Source: Xanthocytophaga flava (GTDB lineage Bacteria; Bacteroidota; Bacteroidia; Cytophagales; 172606-1). Taken from it: DNA of 64,000 nucleotides. Positions within the stretch are counted from its first letter, which is position 1; each line of letters opens with the position of its first letter. The position numbers and the translations under genes are program-made. Under the pieces are notes generated by a model. The model saw only the letters and a list, made by a program, of their open reading frames with translations. It was not told where the DNA came from and did not search any database. Below are positions 52,322-61,356 of this stretch, piece after piece. Location: contig JASJOS010000005.1 of assembly GCA_030068525.1 (NCBI GenBank), forward strand, positions 496,001-560,000. The letters are read 5' to 3'.

Positions 52322-55300
52322 TTAATTGGTAGCAACTTTTTTCTTTGCAAATGGCATATCAAGCTTTACACGTATACCACTCAATTTTTTCTTGATCCCT
52401 TCCAGGCTTGTCAGAACAGCCTTAGGTAAACGAATATTACCAAAGGCATAGAACAATTTGCGGAAAGCCTCGAAGTATAAGGTCACATACAAAAATCCTG
52501 TGAGTGCCCAGAGAATAATAATATTAAAGTAATAGGTATCAAATAATCTCCCAAACAATGGTTTTTGTGGAGCTAGAAAATGCGTCCTGTAATCCAGTAT
52601 AGATAATACTTCAGGATCTCTGAACACAGGGTCAGTTTGTTGTAACAATTTTCCATTGTACTCTACAATTCTATCTTTCGCACTGGTATTCTTCATAAGA
52701 TCTGCCAGTGATTCATTGTAGAACTGATTCTTATAAGATGTCAGATTAAACGTCTTATTTTTTTCTTTGTAAGCAATGAATTGGTCTTTTATATCTCTAG
52801 CCTTATTAAACTGTTCAATATTAGCTTCTTTGACCTGTTTAATAAAGGCACTTAATTTAACAGACTTTTCCTTAGAAAATTTATCTAGTGTGAGTGCATC
52901 CAATTGAAGAGTTTCCACACCAGGTTCTTTCATTAATGCTCTTTCTAGAATCATTAAGTCCCGTTCAGCCAAAGACTTTACCGAATCATCTTTAGCAGAA
53001 AAGTTTTCTGTTACAAAACTTAGTCTGTTCTCTAACTCAGGAACCAGATATGTATATTTAAAATATGCCTGGCTCTCTTCTTTTTCCAGATCATAGAAAG
53101 ATTCCTGATAGGCATTATTTTTAAACTGATCTACTGCTAATGCTTCAAAACCCCAACGAGCAGCAATTACATCTGCCAGTACAGGTACTTTGTCTTTACT
53201 GCTTACTGCTTCATTTAGTTTGTCAAAGCTGAAAATAATACCACTAAATATCATCTGTGGAATCAGTAGTAACGGAATCGTTATATACACTGTTACAGCA
53301 GAGTCAAAAGAAGCAGACATATTCAATCCGAGCACATTGGCAAAACAAGATAATGTGAACAGAATCAGCCAGTAGCTAAATGTCATGCCCTGAATATCCA
53401 GTATCCAATGTCCTACAACCACAAAAGTCAGCGTCTGAATCGCAGATAATGTAAACAGAATCAACACTTTTGACGTTAGATAACTGGTACGGCTCAGATT
53501 TAGGAAAGATTCTCGTTTCTGAATTTTTCGGTCACGTATAATCTCTTCAGCACTTACTGTCAGACCCATGAATAAGGCTACCAAGACACTCATCAAAATG
53601 AACGCAGGTATATTATCATTATATCTGTAAGAATAGTCAGCTGTCTCAGAAGTATTTGTATATCGAATCACAAAAGCCAGTAAACATGCTAGTAATGGAG
53701 CCTGTAACAGGTTTATAAGCATGTATTGTACATTGCTGACTTTCGACAAGAAATCCCGAATCGTAAAGATGGTAGCTTGTTTGATGCGAGATGGAAGATT
53801 CAACGCTTTTGGCGGCAACTCCGTTATGGTAGTAACTTCGTCCATCCTGAAGTTTGTCAGGTATTTATCATTCCATTGTGCCGGTGTGACTTTACGTTTA
53901 CTGGTGTATCTTCCGTATTCATCCACCACCTTAGCCTCGATGATATTAAATATCTGTTCGGGGTTTACGTTACCACACGTATGGCACTGACCACGTTCAC
54001 TATCTACCTGATTTGTAGCCCGTTTGAAATAAGTTACTGCTTCTACCGGGTTGCCGTAATAGATAGGAAAACCTCCAGTATCCAGCAAAAACAGCTTATC
54101 AAACATCTTGTAAATGTCTGAACTAGGCTGGTGGATAACCACAAAGATCAGCTTTCCCTTCAGTGATAATTCTTTTAATAAGTCAATTACGTTCTCCGAG
54201 TCACGGGATGATAATCCAGATGTAGGTTCATCCACAAACATGACTGCCGGTTCACGAATCAACTCCAACGCAATGTTCAAACGTTTTCGTTGTCCACCAC
54301 TAATCTTTTTATTCAGGACATTACCTACTTTAATGTCTTTGATATGATCCAATCCCAGGCTTGCCAACACACTCATTACAGCTTGGTGAAGCTGTTCTTC
54401 ATTCAGGTTAGCAAAGCAAAGTTTTGCATTATAATATAAGTTTTCATACACTGTCAGTTCTTCAATCAGTAGATCGTCCTGGGCAACATACCCAATCACA
54501 CCTTGAATCTGATCTTTCTGTGCATGAATGTTGATTCCATTGATCAGAACTTCTCCTTTAGAAGGAGTTTCAATCCCTGCCAATACGTTCAGCAGAGTCG
54601 TTTTACCAGCTCCACTACCTCCCATAATGCCAATCAGATTACCTGGACCAGCTGCCAGATTGATATCACGTAATCCAATAGTTCCACTAGAGAAGCGATA
54701 TTCAAGACTTTTGGCGTGGAAGGAAAGCTTATTGGCTTTGGCTGTATTCAGGAATATACCTGCTACATCACTATAATATAGAGGCGAACTATGTGCCAGT
54801 TTTAATGTACTACCATGCGAAAACAGATATATCTGTAACGGTTTGATAGGTAACCCATTCAATAACAAATCTTCATGTCCGGCATATTTCACGAAATACA
54901 TATCCACACTTGCGATATGGATAAAATACAGTTCGCCGGAGAAATGATCCAGATGTAAATATTTTGAGTGAGAATGTTCAGATGGTAAAGCGTCTTCACG
55001 TGCTACCAGCAATTTGACATCTGAAACAATGTCCAATAGATTATCCTTCAGTACAACACTCTCAATTAGTGAATATTCTTCTTTAACAATATTGAATACG
55101 GTTGAGACCGTATCAATAATGCTCATCCGTTGAGGAGTGAAGTTTTTATCAGAATTTACTAATTCCAATAGACGGATCAATACAATGACTTTCTGCTTTT
55201 GAGTCAACGTTTTGTTGATTTTCTTACAGATAGCCAATGTCTTTACAGAATCCTTTACAGATGTAAGTTTAGACCCGCTAGTGTCTTCTACTCCATATCC

Positions 55301-55465
55301 GGCTAACTCATCATAAAGGGCCAGATACCCCTGTACTGAATCCAGATCCAGTTCCTGTCGGAAAAACTGAATAACATAATTACGTTCCTTGACAGTGGCC
55401 CCACTATCCTGTTTGGTAATAATGGCAAACAGTTGGGTCAATGCCTTAAGTATTTCCTCACTCAT
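52322..55465 (-). CDS. TerB/FHA-like ABC-2 exporter, 1047 aa
   Basis: A half-size ABC-2 (ABCG-like) transporter with added sensory parts. Residues about 1-150 are helical and TerB-like. Residues about 165-240 form a beta-rich segment resembling an FHA phosphothreonine-binding domain. The ATPase follows with Walker A GGSGAGKTT (K288), the signature ISGGQRKR and Walker B VMFVDEPTSG. A Cys pair (CHTCG) lies in the linker, and six or more membrane segments form the permease. It could act as a homodimer. It follows the SiaC-like gene with a 377-base gap holding an inverted repeat at 55484-55531. Confidence 0.8.
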   Translation of the reverse strand: MSEEILKALTQLFAIITKQDSGATVKERNYVIQFFRQELDLDSVQGYLALYDELAGYGVEDTSGSKLTSVKDSVKTLAICKKINKTLTQKQKVIVLIRLLELVNSDKNFTPQRMSIIDTVSTVFNIVKEEYSLIESVVLKDNLLDIVSDVKLLVAREDALPSEHSHSKYLHLDHFSGELYFIHIASVDMYFVKYAGHEDLLLNGLPIKPLQIYLFSHGSTLKLAHSSPLYYSDVAGIFLNTAKANKLSFHAKSLEYRFSSGTIGLRDINLAAGPGNLIGIMGGSGAGKTTLLNVLAGIETPSKGEVLINGINIHAQKDQIQGVIGYVAQDDLLIEELTVYENLYYNAKLCFANLNEEQLHQAVMSVLASLGLDHIKDIKVGNVLNKKISGGQRKRLNIALELIREPAVMFVDEPTSGLSSRDSENVIDLLKELSLKGKLIFVVIHQPSSDIYKMFDKLFLLDTGGFPIYYGNPVEAVTYFKRATNQVDSERGQCHTCGNVNPEQIFNIIEAKVVDEYGRYTSKRKVTPAQWNDKYLTNFRMDEVTTITELPPKALNLPSRIKQATIFTIRDFLSKVSNVQYMLINLLQAPLLACLLAFVIRYTNTSETADYSYRYNDNIPAFILMSVLVALFMGLTVSAEEIIRDRKIQKRESFLNLSRTSYLTSKVLILFTLSAIQTLTFVVVGHWILDIQGMTFSYWLILFTLSCFANVLGLNMSASFDSAVTVYITIPLLLIPQMIFSGIIFSFDKLNEAVSSKDKVPVLADVIAARWGFEALAVDQFKNNAYQESFYDLEKEESQAYFKYTYLVPELENRLSFVTENFSAKDDSVKSLAERDLMILERALMKEPGVETLQLDALTLDKFSKEKSVKLSAFIKQVKEANIEQFNKARDIKDQFIAYKEKNKTFNLTSYKNQFYNESLADLMKNTSAKDRIVEYNGKLLQQTDPVFRDPEVLSILDYRTHFLAPQKPLFGRLFDTYYFNIIILWALTGFLYVTLYFEAFRKLFYAFGNIRLPKAVLTSLEGIKKKLSGIRVKLDMPFAKKKVATN

Positions 55466-55483
55466 AGCTGTAATTTTTAATTC

Positions 55484-55531
55484 AGAAACTGAAAAACAGC
55501 AATTTGATAATCAACTATTGTTTCAGTTTCT
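55484..55531. promoter_or_regulatory. Inverted repeat upstream of the ABC gene
   Basis: AGAAACTGAAA at 55484-55494 is inverted at 55521-55531. It lies 19-66 bases upstream of the exporter's ATG, in the leader. It may be an operator or a leader hairpin. The rest of the 377-base gap (to 55842) shows no gene. Confidence 0.45.
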
Positions 55532-55842
55532 CAATTACGTTTTGAGAAATTAATGCTGGCAACTAAATAATTAAACTTTCGCACTGGAATGACAACAGGA
55601 GTATCTCTTCAGTACTGATACAAAGCTTTATCCCACAAGCCAGCATCTCTTTAGTAAAGCTTCATTCTCTGAATACAGCCACCTGCTTCATAACTATTTG
55701 GATTCTTCTTATTTTCAGGCAAGACGAAACCAGCTTGCAATCAACACGTGACTGCATTCAACAAGAAATCACTATCAGTCAGACTTAAAACAGAGTTGTT
55801 CAAACCTGTGTAGTCGAGACTACTCCTGTATGTCTAATGAGA

Positions 55843-56205
55843 TTAATAAGCTTTGAAATCGAAAGGCACCTCTACTAATTCAGAGAACTCGCCTCCAGCT
55901 TCTTCCATATCTTCGTCGTCTTCATGGAAATACCATTCAACAGTAGTACCAGGAATTGCCTCCAACTTTGCCAGAATATCCAGGATAAGCTTAGAAGAAG
56001 CAGTATTGAAATACTCTAATTTGAATGTAAACTGAGTTTTGCTATTTGGTGTCTGTGCATATCGAGACAACCAATCTAATATAGGTCTATAGAATTCAGC
56101 AGTATCTTCTGGAAGGGAACGGCCAGATATTTCGAAAATACCATTCGATTTATCAAGAATAATTTTTGGCGTATCTTCTGCGCCTTCTAAATTGATAATT
56201 TCCAT
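55843..56205 (-). CDS. SiaC-like (DUF1987) phosphoprotein, 120 aa
   Basis: A small STAS-like partner protein of a threonine-phosphorylation switch. DUF1987 features are present: IILDKSNGIFEISGRSLPED, FYRPILDWL and FKLEYFNTASSKLILD. In Pseudomonas aeruginosa, SiaC is phosphorylated at Thr68 by SiaB and freed by the phosphatase SiaA. Here the equivalent position is T68 in the FNTASS motif. The acidic EDDEDMEEAGGEF loop is typical. It follows the SiaB-like gene by 76 bases. No GGDEF partner is in the window, so the output is unknown; the nearby exporter is one candidate. Confidence 0.85.
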   Translation of the reverse strand: MEIINLEGAEDTPKIILDKSNGIFEISGRSLPEDTAEFYRPILDWLSRYAQTPNSKTQFTFKLEYFNTASSKLILDILAKLEAIPGTTVEWYFHEDDEDMEEAGGEFSELVEVPFDFKAY

Positions 56206-56281
56206 AATATGTAAAAGGATTTTAAATTCTTTCTGAAAGGATTAATAGATCAAATTATGTTTTAGGAATATTTTCAACAGT

Positions 56282-56833
56282 TTACACCTCCATGCCTGCC
56301 ATGCGGGAAACACGAGTTTGTAATGAAAAGAACGATGTTTTTTCTGTTACCGGATGAAAATCATACTCCAGCTTCTGACCGGATTTCCGAGCCATATCCA
56401 CAAAACCTAAGCCTGCACCACCTTTTTCCGAAAGTTCTGTATTCCGGATAATTTCTTTGTAAAGGTTCTTCAGACCTTCTTTGTCTAAACCATTGATTTG
56501 ATCTAGCTTAGCAGACAAGAGAGCAATTTTGTCATTACGGATCGGATTACCTGAAGTAATAACGTATTCTTCATCTCTCTTTCCAACAATGAAAATAGCA
56601 GAATTGGGAGCATCCTCAATTGCTTCTTCAGCATGCTTACAGATATTCTGCAAACACTCCACCATTACATTAAACACTTTACGCTTGATACTGGACTCCT
56701 CTCCCATTGACTCCATATTGCGCTCTGTCATAGACAGAACCGACTTGGTAATCTCTTGCGTGAATTCTCCTTCATAGACTAAAATTAAGTCCTCCTGGAT
56801 CATAATTCGGTGCAAGTCATAGATATACTTCAT
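56282..56833 (-). CDS. SiaB-like protein kinase (DUF6272), 183 aa
   Basis: A histidine-kinase-fold (GHKL) serine/threonine kinase like SiaB, which phosphorylates SiaC. The ATP-lid landmarks are visible: VECLQNICKHAEEAI (N-box with Asn), the VITSGNPI segment and GGAGLGFVDMARKSG (G-box). The length is typical and no membrane part exists. It lies between the PP2C gene and the siaC-like gene on one strand, the same functional trio as siaABC. The kinase role is inferred from that family; activity itself is not visible. Confidence 0.8.
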   Translation of the reverse strand: MKYIYDLHRIMIQEDLILVYEGEFTQEITKSVLSMTERNMESMGEESSIKRKVFNVMVECLQNICKHAEEAIEDAPNSAIFIVGKRDEEYVITSGNPIRNDKIALLSAKLDQINGLDKEGLKNLYKEIIRNTELSEKGGAGLGFVDMARKSGQKLEYDFHPVTEKTSFFSLQTRVSRMAGMEV

Positions 56834-56928
56834 AGTTTTAAAAGATATATTGGATGAATACGAAATTTGCTTTATCTACTAATTGAAATTTATGAGTTAA
56901 ACTATTCTTTTATATAAAAACGGATTTA

Positions 56929-59604
56929 TTAAAATCTGATTCCTATCATAAGTACATCGTCTGTTTGTTTGGTATCACCTCTCCATCCCTCAAACTCCCG
57001 ATCAAATATGGCATGCATCTGGTTCATACTCGCAGATGGGTTACCAGTAATCAGATCACGAATACGTTTTGGAGAGAATTTGCGATTATCAGGTCCACCA
57101 AACTGATCAGGGAAGCCATCTGAACAGAAGAATGCGGAGTCTCCTGAATTTAACTGGATAGTTGTAGTAACAAAGTTGGTTCTGTCTTTATACTGGCCAC
57201 CGCCAATTGGGAACTTATCTCCTTTTATTTCAACTAATTCTCCTCCTGCCTGTAAGAAGTACAATGGCCTGTGAGCACCAGCATATTGTAAGACATTCTC
57301 TTTCAGATTGATTTTACACAATGCGATATCCATACCATCACGTGTCGAACCTTCATCATTAGAATCCTGCTTCAGAGTGGCTGTTACTCCGCGGTCCAAA
57401 CGATCCAGAATCTCTCCAGGAAGAATATTTTCACCACTTTCAGTTATGTTATTCAGTAGGAAGTATCCAATCAGTGATATCAAGGCACCTGGTACACCGT
57501 GTCCCGTACAATCGACAGCTGCGATATACAGATCATCTCCTTTTTGCATAAACCATGGGAAGTCACCACTTACGACATCTCTTGGCTTATATAGGATAAA
57601 TGCATCCGGAAATACTGATTTAATAAGTTGGTTCGCAGGAAGAATAGCGCCCTGAATTCGTTTCGCATAGTTGATAGATTCTGAGATCTTCTTGTTTTTA
57701 TTAGAGATCTCCATCTCTGTCATCTTTCTTTCTGTAATATCACCCAATACAAACAACACCGATTCTACAGTTCCCTGGTCATTAAATTCCGGGATTGCTT
57801 TGATATCCATCACCCGAGTACCAACAGTAGAAGGAAAATCAATTTCGGTATTTACCTTTTCCTGAGTTTCTATCACCTGATTCAGAACAGAACGCCACGC
57901 ATCAACCACAGAAGAAGCGATAGTGAGTTCGTCCAGGCTCTTTTGTTCAAATGTTTCTTTACGTTGCCCCGCATATACTTCAATCATTGGATTGATATAG
58001 AAGATGCGTCCTTCTTTATTGAAACGAATGATCAAATCAGGAGAGTTTTCAGATAGAGACTGCATCTGGCTACGCATACGCTGTTCTCTCTCTGCCCGAA
58101 GCCTTTCTGTAATATCCGTAGAGTTTATCAGAATACCTTCGATTGCCGGGTCATGCAATAAGTTTGATCCTGTTGCTTCCAACCATATCTGCTCCCCATT
58201 CTTTCTATAGTAACTATACTGAACTGTATATTTCTGACCTGGGTTTGCCAGCAAATCTTCAAACATCTTTGTAATAGACTCTCTACCTGTTTCATCCACA
58301 TGAGCCATATCGTCTGCGCCAATCAACTCTTCTTGTGAATATCCCAGAATCCGGTTTACAGAAGGGCTGGCATATCGGATAGTCCGGTCTTTTTCATAGA
58401 TCATGATCACCTCTGCTGCATTCTCAAGTAGCTTCTGCAAACGTTTTTGTGCATGTACTACTTGTTCAACCTGGTATTCAAGCGCAGTATTAGCTCTTTT
58501 CAGTTCTTCCTGTGTTGCCTGCATCTCTTCTGCGTTCTGTTGCAGAATTTCCTGTTGTTCCTGAAGCTCCTGAGACTGTCTCTGGGACATTTCCAGCAGT
58601 CGGCTGGTTTTCTCGTTTACCTTGATATTGAATACAGTACGTGCGATAATTTCACTTACTTCATTTATAAACTGAACGTTACGAGAGCTAAATTTTTCAA
58701 AGCCGGCAAACTCCAATGCCCCATATACTACCTTCTCACTTCCGATCACAGTCATTAATGGTACAACCAATAAACATTTAGGCTTACGATCACCTAATAA
58801 CCCAGAAGTGACTGTCACATACGTATCAGGAATCTCTGTCCGCAGGATTGTATCCCGTTCGGCAGCGGCCTGTCCTACCAGACCTTCCGCAAACCGGAAC
58901 TGAGCTTTAAGATATTTTTTCTTATTATACGCATAGCTTGCCTTCATTTCAAGCATAAATCTGCCTTCATCCTCATCATTTACAACATACAGAGCACCTT
59001 GAATAGCGCCTATTTTGCCTGTCAGATAAGATACTACTTTATCACTCAGTTCTTCCAACTCATTTGTTGAACGAAGAATATTTCCAATCTCAGCGACACC
59101 TGTTACAATCCAGTTACGTTCCTCATCCCGTTTGGCAGATTCCTGAATGCTATCACGCATATTCAGCAATGCTACACCTAACATATCATCCTGGCTCATA
59201 GGCTTAAATTCAGCCTCAAATTCTCCCTCTCCAATTTTATGGGCAAAGTCTGCCGTTTTATGCAGGCCTTCCACCAGACGGTTCATTGTCTCAGTCATCT
59301 CACCAAATTCATCTTCACTTGACTTTTTAATTTTCTCAGGTAATACACCTTGTCCGAGAAGGCCCATTGTTGTTTTTAATGTCATCAATGGACGGGTAAG
59401 AAAGCGTGAAAAGAGAACTGTAATAACCAGAGCCAGCAACAGAATGATGACGCTTACGCCTACCATATAATATTGTATCTGCTCGGCGGGCACAGACTTA
59501 CTACCCAGATGGCTTATTACAATAATGGTTGTAGCTAAGGCAAGTACCACAATTGAGAGGACAAGTGCGGTAATTTTTGTGCCGATTTTTATATTTTTAA
59601 ACAT
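56929..59604 (-). CDS. Membrane sensor phosphatase, HAMP-GAF-PAS-PAS-SpoIIE, 891 aa
   Basis: A SiaA-like PP2C (SpoIIE) phosphatase with sensory input. Two membrane segments (about 8-30 and 44-65) flank a very short outer loop. Next come HAMP (to about 120), GAF (about 165-330), a Gln/Glu-rich coiled coil (RQSQELQEQQEILQQNAEEM), two PAS domains (about 385-500 and 510-630) and the PP2C domain from about 650. The metal site is DVVSGDFPWF and AAVDCTGHGVPGA. The ATG at 59604 is used, not TTG at 59631. It would dephosphorylate the SiaC-like protein. The signal sensed is unknown. Confidence 0.88.
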   Translation of the reverse strand: MFKNIKIGTKITALVLSIVVLALATTIIVISHLGSKSVPAEQIQYYMVGVSVIILLLALVITVLFSRFLTRPLMTLKTTMGLLGQGVLPEKIKKSSEDEFGEMTETMNRLVEGLHKTADFAHKIGEGEFEAEFKPMSQDDMLGVALLNMRDSIQESAKRDEERNWIVTGVAEIGNILRSTNELEELSDKVVSYLTGKIGAIQGALYVVNDEDEGRFMLEMKASYAYNKKKYLKAQFRFAEGLVGQAAAERDTILRTEIPDTYVTVTSGLLGDRKPKCLLVVPLMTVIGSEKVVYGALEFAGFEKFSSRNVQFINEVSEIIARTVFNIKVNEKTSRLLEMSQRQSQELQEQQEILQQNAEEMQATQEELKRANTALEYQVEQVVHAQKRLQKLLENAAEVIMIYEKDRTIRYASPSVNRILGYSQEELIGADDMAHVDETGRESITKMFEDLLANPGQKYTVQYSYYRKNGEQIWLEATGSNLLHDPAIEGILINSTDITERLRAEREQRMRSQMQSLSENSPDLIIRFNKEGRIFYINPMIEVYAGQRKETFEQKSLDELTIASSVVDAWRSVLNQVIETQEKVNTEIDFPSTVGTRVMDIKAIPEFNDQGTVESVLFVLGDITERKMTEMEISNKNKKISESINYAKRIQGAILPANQLIKSVFPDAFILYKPRDVVSGDFPWFMQKGDDLYIAAVDCTGHGVPGALISLIGYFLLNNITESGENILPGEILDRLDRGVTATLKQDSNDEGSTRDGMDIALCKINLKENVLQYAGAHRPLYFLQAGGELVEIKGDKFPIGGGQYKDRTNFVTTTIQLNSGDSAFFCSDGFPDQFGGPDNRKFSPKRIRDLITGNPSASMNQMHAIFDREFEGWRGDTKQTDDVLMIGIRF

Positions 59605-59673
59605 ACCTGTTAGTAACTTATTTCGATTCAAGAATATGCTGAACTTCTGACTTTCTGCTTTTTACTAGCATAG

Positions 59674-60528
59674 CTATACCAGACTTGCCTGTGGAACCAG
59701 AGAAATTACTTCTTCTTCCAGAAACTGACTATTGATACGATTACTAATCAAACGAGTCACTTCTGTTACCAAGGCTTCATCTGAACGGGTAAATCGCTTA
59801 AAGGATGCTATTTCGATTACAGCTACAACCTGTTCATCATACATTACAGGTGCAATCAATAACTCTGCTGGTGAAGCTTTTCCCAAACCAGACAGTACAG
59901 TTACATATCCATCCGGTATATTTTTAATAACAACCTGCTTTCCTTCTTTGGCTGCCTGTCCGGCCAGACCTTCGCCAAATTCATAATGAAAGGTTTTACT
60001 CTCGGCAATATGATAAGCGTAGGTAGCAAATAATTCCAGAATACGTTTGCCCTCATATCTTTTGGCAACAAAGATGATTGCCTGAGAGGCTTCCAGTTCG
60101 CGACATACAGAGGAGAGAAGTTTTTCAAATACAGGTTTTAAATCACGGGATTGCTCGGCAAGGATACTTTCCATAGAACTTGCATTGTGATTTTTTCCCA
60201 TTTCAGCCTGATCATCATCACTTGTATCAAGTCCATATTGCTTTTCTTCACTTTTCTTTACATATACAACTTGCACTTCTCCATTGTTTATACTTAACAG
60301 TAGTATAGCAAGTGTTACCAATGTAACTCCACTGCAGATAGCAACAGATGTACCCAAGGCTTGTATTAAATTCTTAACAGATACCCAGGATGTGGCAATC
60401 TCTTTTCCGGACAAAGTATGAGCTTTATCTGTAAGAGATATGTATTGATACCAGACATAGCCAATACTTGCCAGCAACCCAGCAATGGCTACAATAGAAA
60501 GAATAGTATATAATTTTCTTTTATTCAT
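59674..60528 (-). CDS. Membrane GAF-domain protein, 284 aa
   Basis: Two N-terminal membrane segments (about 8-28 and 55-78) are followed by a cytoplasmic linker and one GAF domain (about 120-270, with FGEGLAGQAAKEGKQVVIKN, DGYVTVLSG). The GAF domain closely resembles that of the adjacent phosphatase (FAEGLVGQAAAERDTILRTE), so the two are related by duplication. No output domain exists, so it may pair with the phosphatase or tune it. It lies 69 bases ahead of the phosphatase gene's start on the same strand. Confidence 0.8.
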   Translation of the reverse strand: MNKRKLYTILSIVAIAGLLASIGYVWYQYISLTDKAHTLSGKEIATSWVSVKNLIQALGTSVAICSGVTLVTLAILLLSINNGEVQVVYVKKSEEKQYGLDTSDDDQAEMGKNHNASSMESILAEQSRDLKPVFEKLLSSVCRELEASQAIIFVAKRYEGKRILELFATYAYHIAESKTFHYEFGEGLAGQAAKEGKQVVIKNIPDGYVTVLSGLGKASPAELLIAPVMYDEQVVAVIEIASFKRFTRSDEALVTEVTRLISNRINSQFLEEEVISLVPQASLV

Positions 60529-60575
60529 TGCTCTATACCTGTTTTATCTTTTTTGTCTGAGATGTGTTTATTGTA

Positions 60576-61193
60576 TTATTTGCTCATTAACGGACTTATT
60601 TTTTTATTCTGTTTGTGCACTTCAAGTAAAAACTGCAGGATCTTCTGCACTGGCCATACGTGATCAATTTGTGTAACCTTCATCGCAGAGGTTGGCATAG
60701 TATCTATCATACATTCAGCCGGATCCTGTACAATGGTCAATCCACCCCAATCTTTAATCTTTTTCATTCCCAAAGCTCCATCTTTGTTGGCACCAGACAA
60801 CAAAATTCCGATAAGCTTATTTTTATATACATATGCTGCGCTTTCAAGTGTCAGATCTATGGATGGTCTTGAGTGATTTACCATTTCATCTGTAGAAAGT
60901 GCAAATGAATTTCCAAGTTCAACTAACATGTGATAATTGGCAGGAGCCAGATATATCTTTCCTTTACGTATTGGCTCTTTGTCATCAGGTTCTTCTACAG
61001 TAATGCTGCTTTTCAGGTTCAGAGCCTCCACAAAACCCTGTCGTACGTGTTTCAGCCTATGCAAACACATGATAATCGGTAGTTCGAAATCAGTTGGTAA
61101 ACCATTCAGTATCTTATTGATAACCTGAAAGCTACCAGCTGATCCTCCAATGACGATTGCTTTATATTGGTTCGTATTCTGAACAGGATTCAC
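60576..61193 (-). CDS. CheB-type methylesterase without receiver domain, 205 aa
   Basis: A protein-glutamate methylesterase domain alone. The nucleophile is S18 in VIGGSAGSF, the His is in MCLHRLKHVRQG, and the Asp in LLSGANKDGALGM. In full CheB a receiver domain regulates this activity; here it is missing, so control must come from elsewhere. The start is GTG at 61191-61193. The gene sits between cheR and the GAF/phosphatase genes. No chemoreceptor or CheA is in the window, so the target may be another signalling protein. Confidence 0.88.
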   Translation of the reverse strand: MNPVQNTNQYKAIVIGGSAGSFQVINKILNGLPTDFELPIIMCLHRLKHVRQGFVEALNLKSSITVEEPDDKEPIRKGKIYLAPANYHMLVELGNSFALSTDEMVNHSRPSIDLTLESAAYVYKNKLIGILLSGANKDGALGMKKIKDWGGLTIVQDPAECMIDTMPTSAMKVTQIDHVWPVQKILQFLLEVHKQNKKISPLMSK

Positions 61194-61356
61194 TTTCGTA
61201 CTTTTTCGCGTTTAATAATTCGGCCATTTTGCTTTTATGTATTACCTGTCAAAGCAAAAATCTTTTAAAAACTTTCTTATCAACACTATTCATCTAATCA
61301 ACTCTCAGAAAGCCTTATCTACAAACAGATCATTGTAGAATATTATTGGTAACGGA

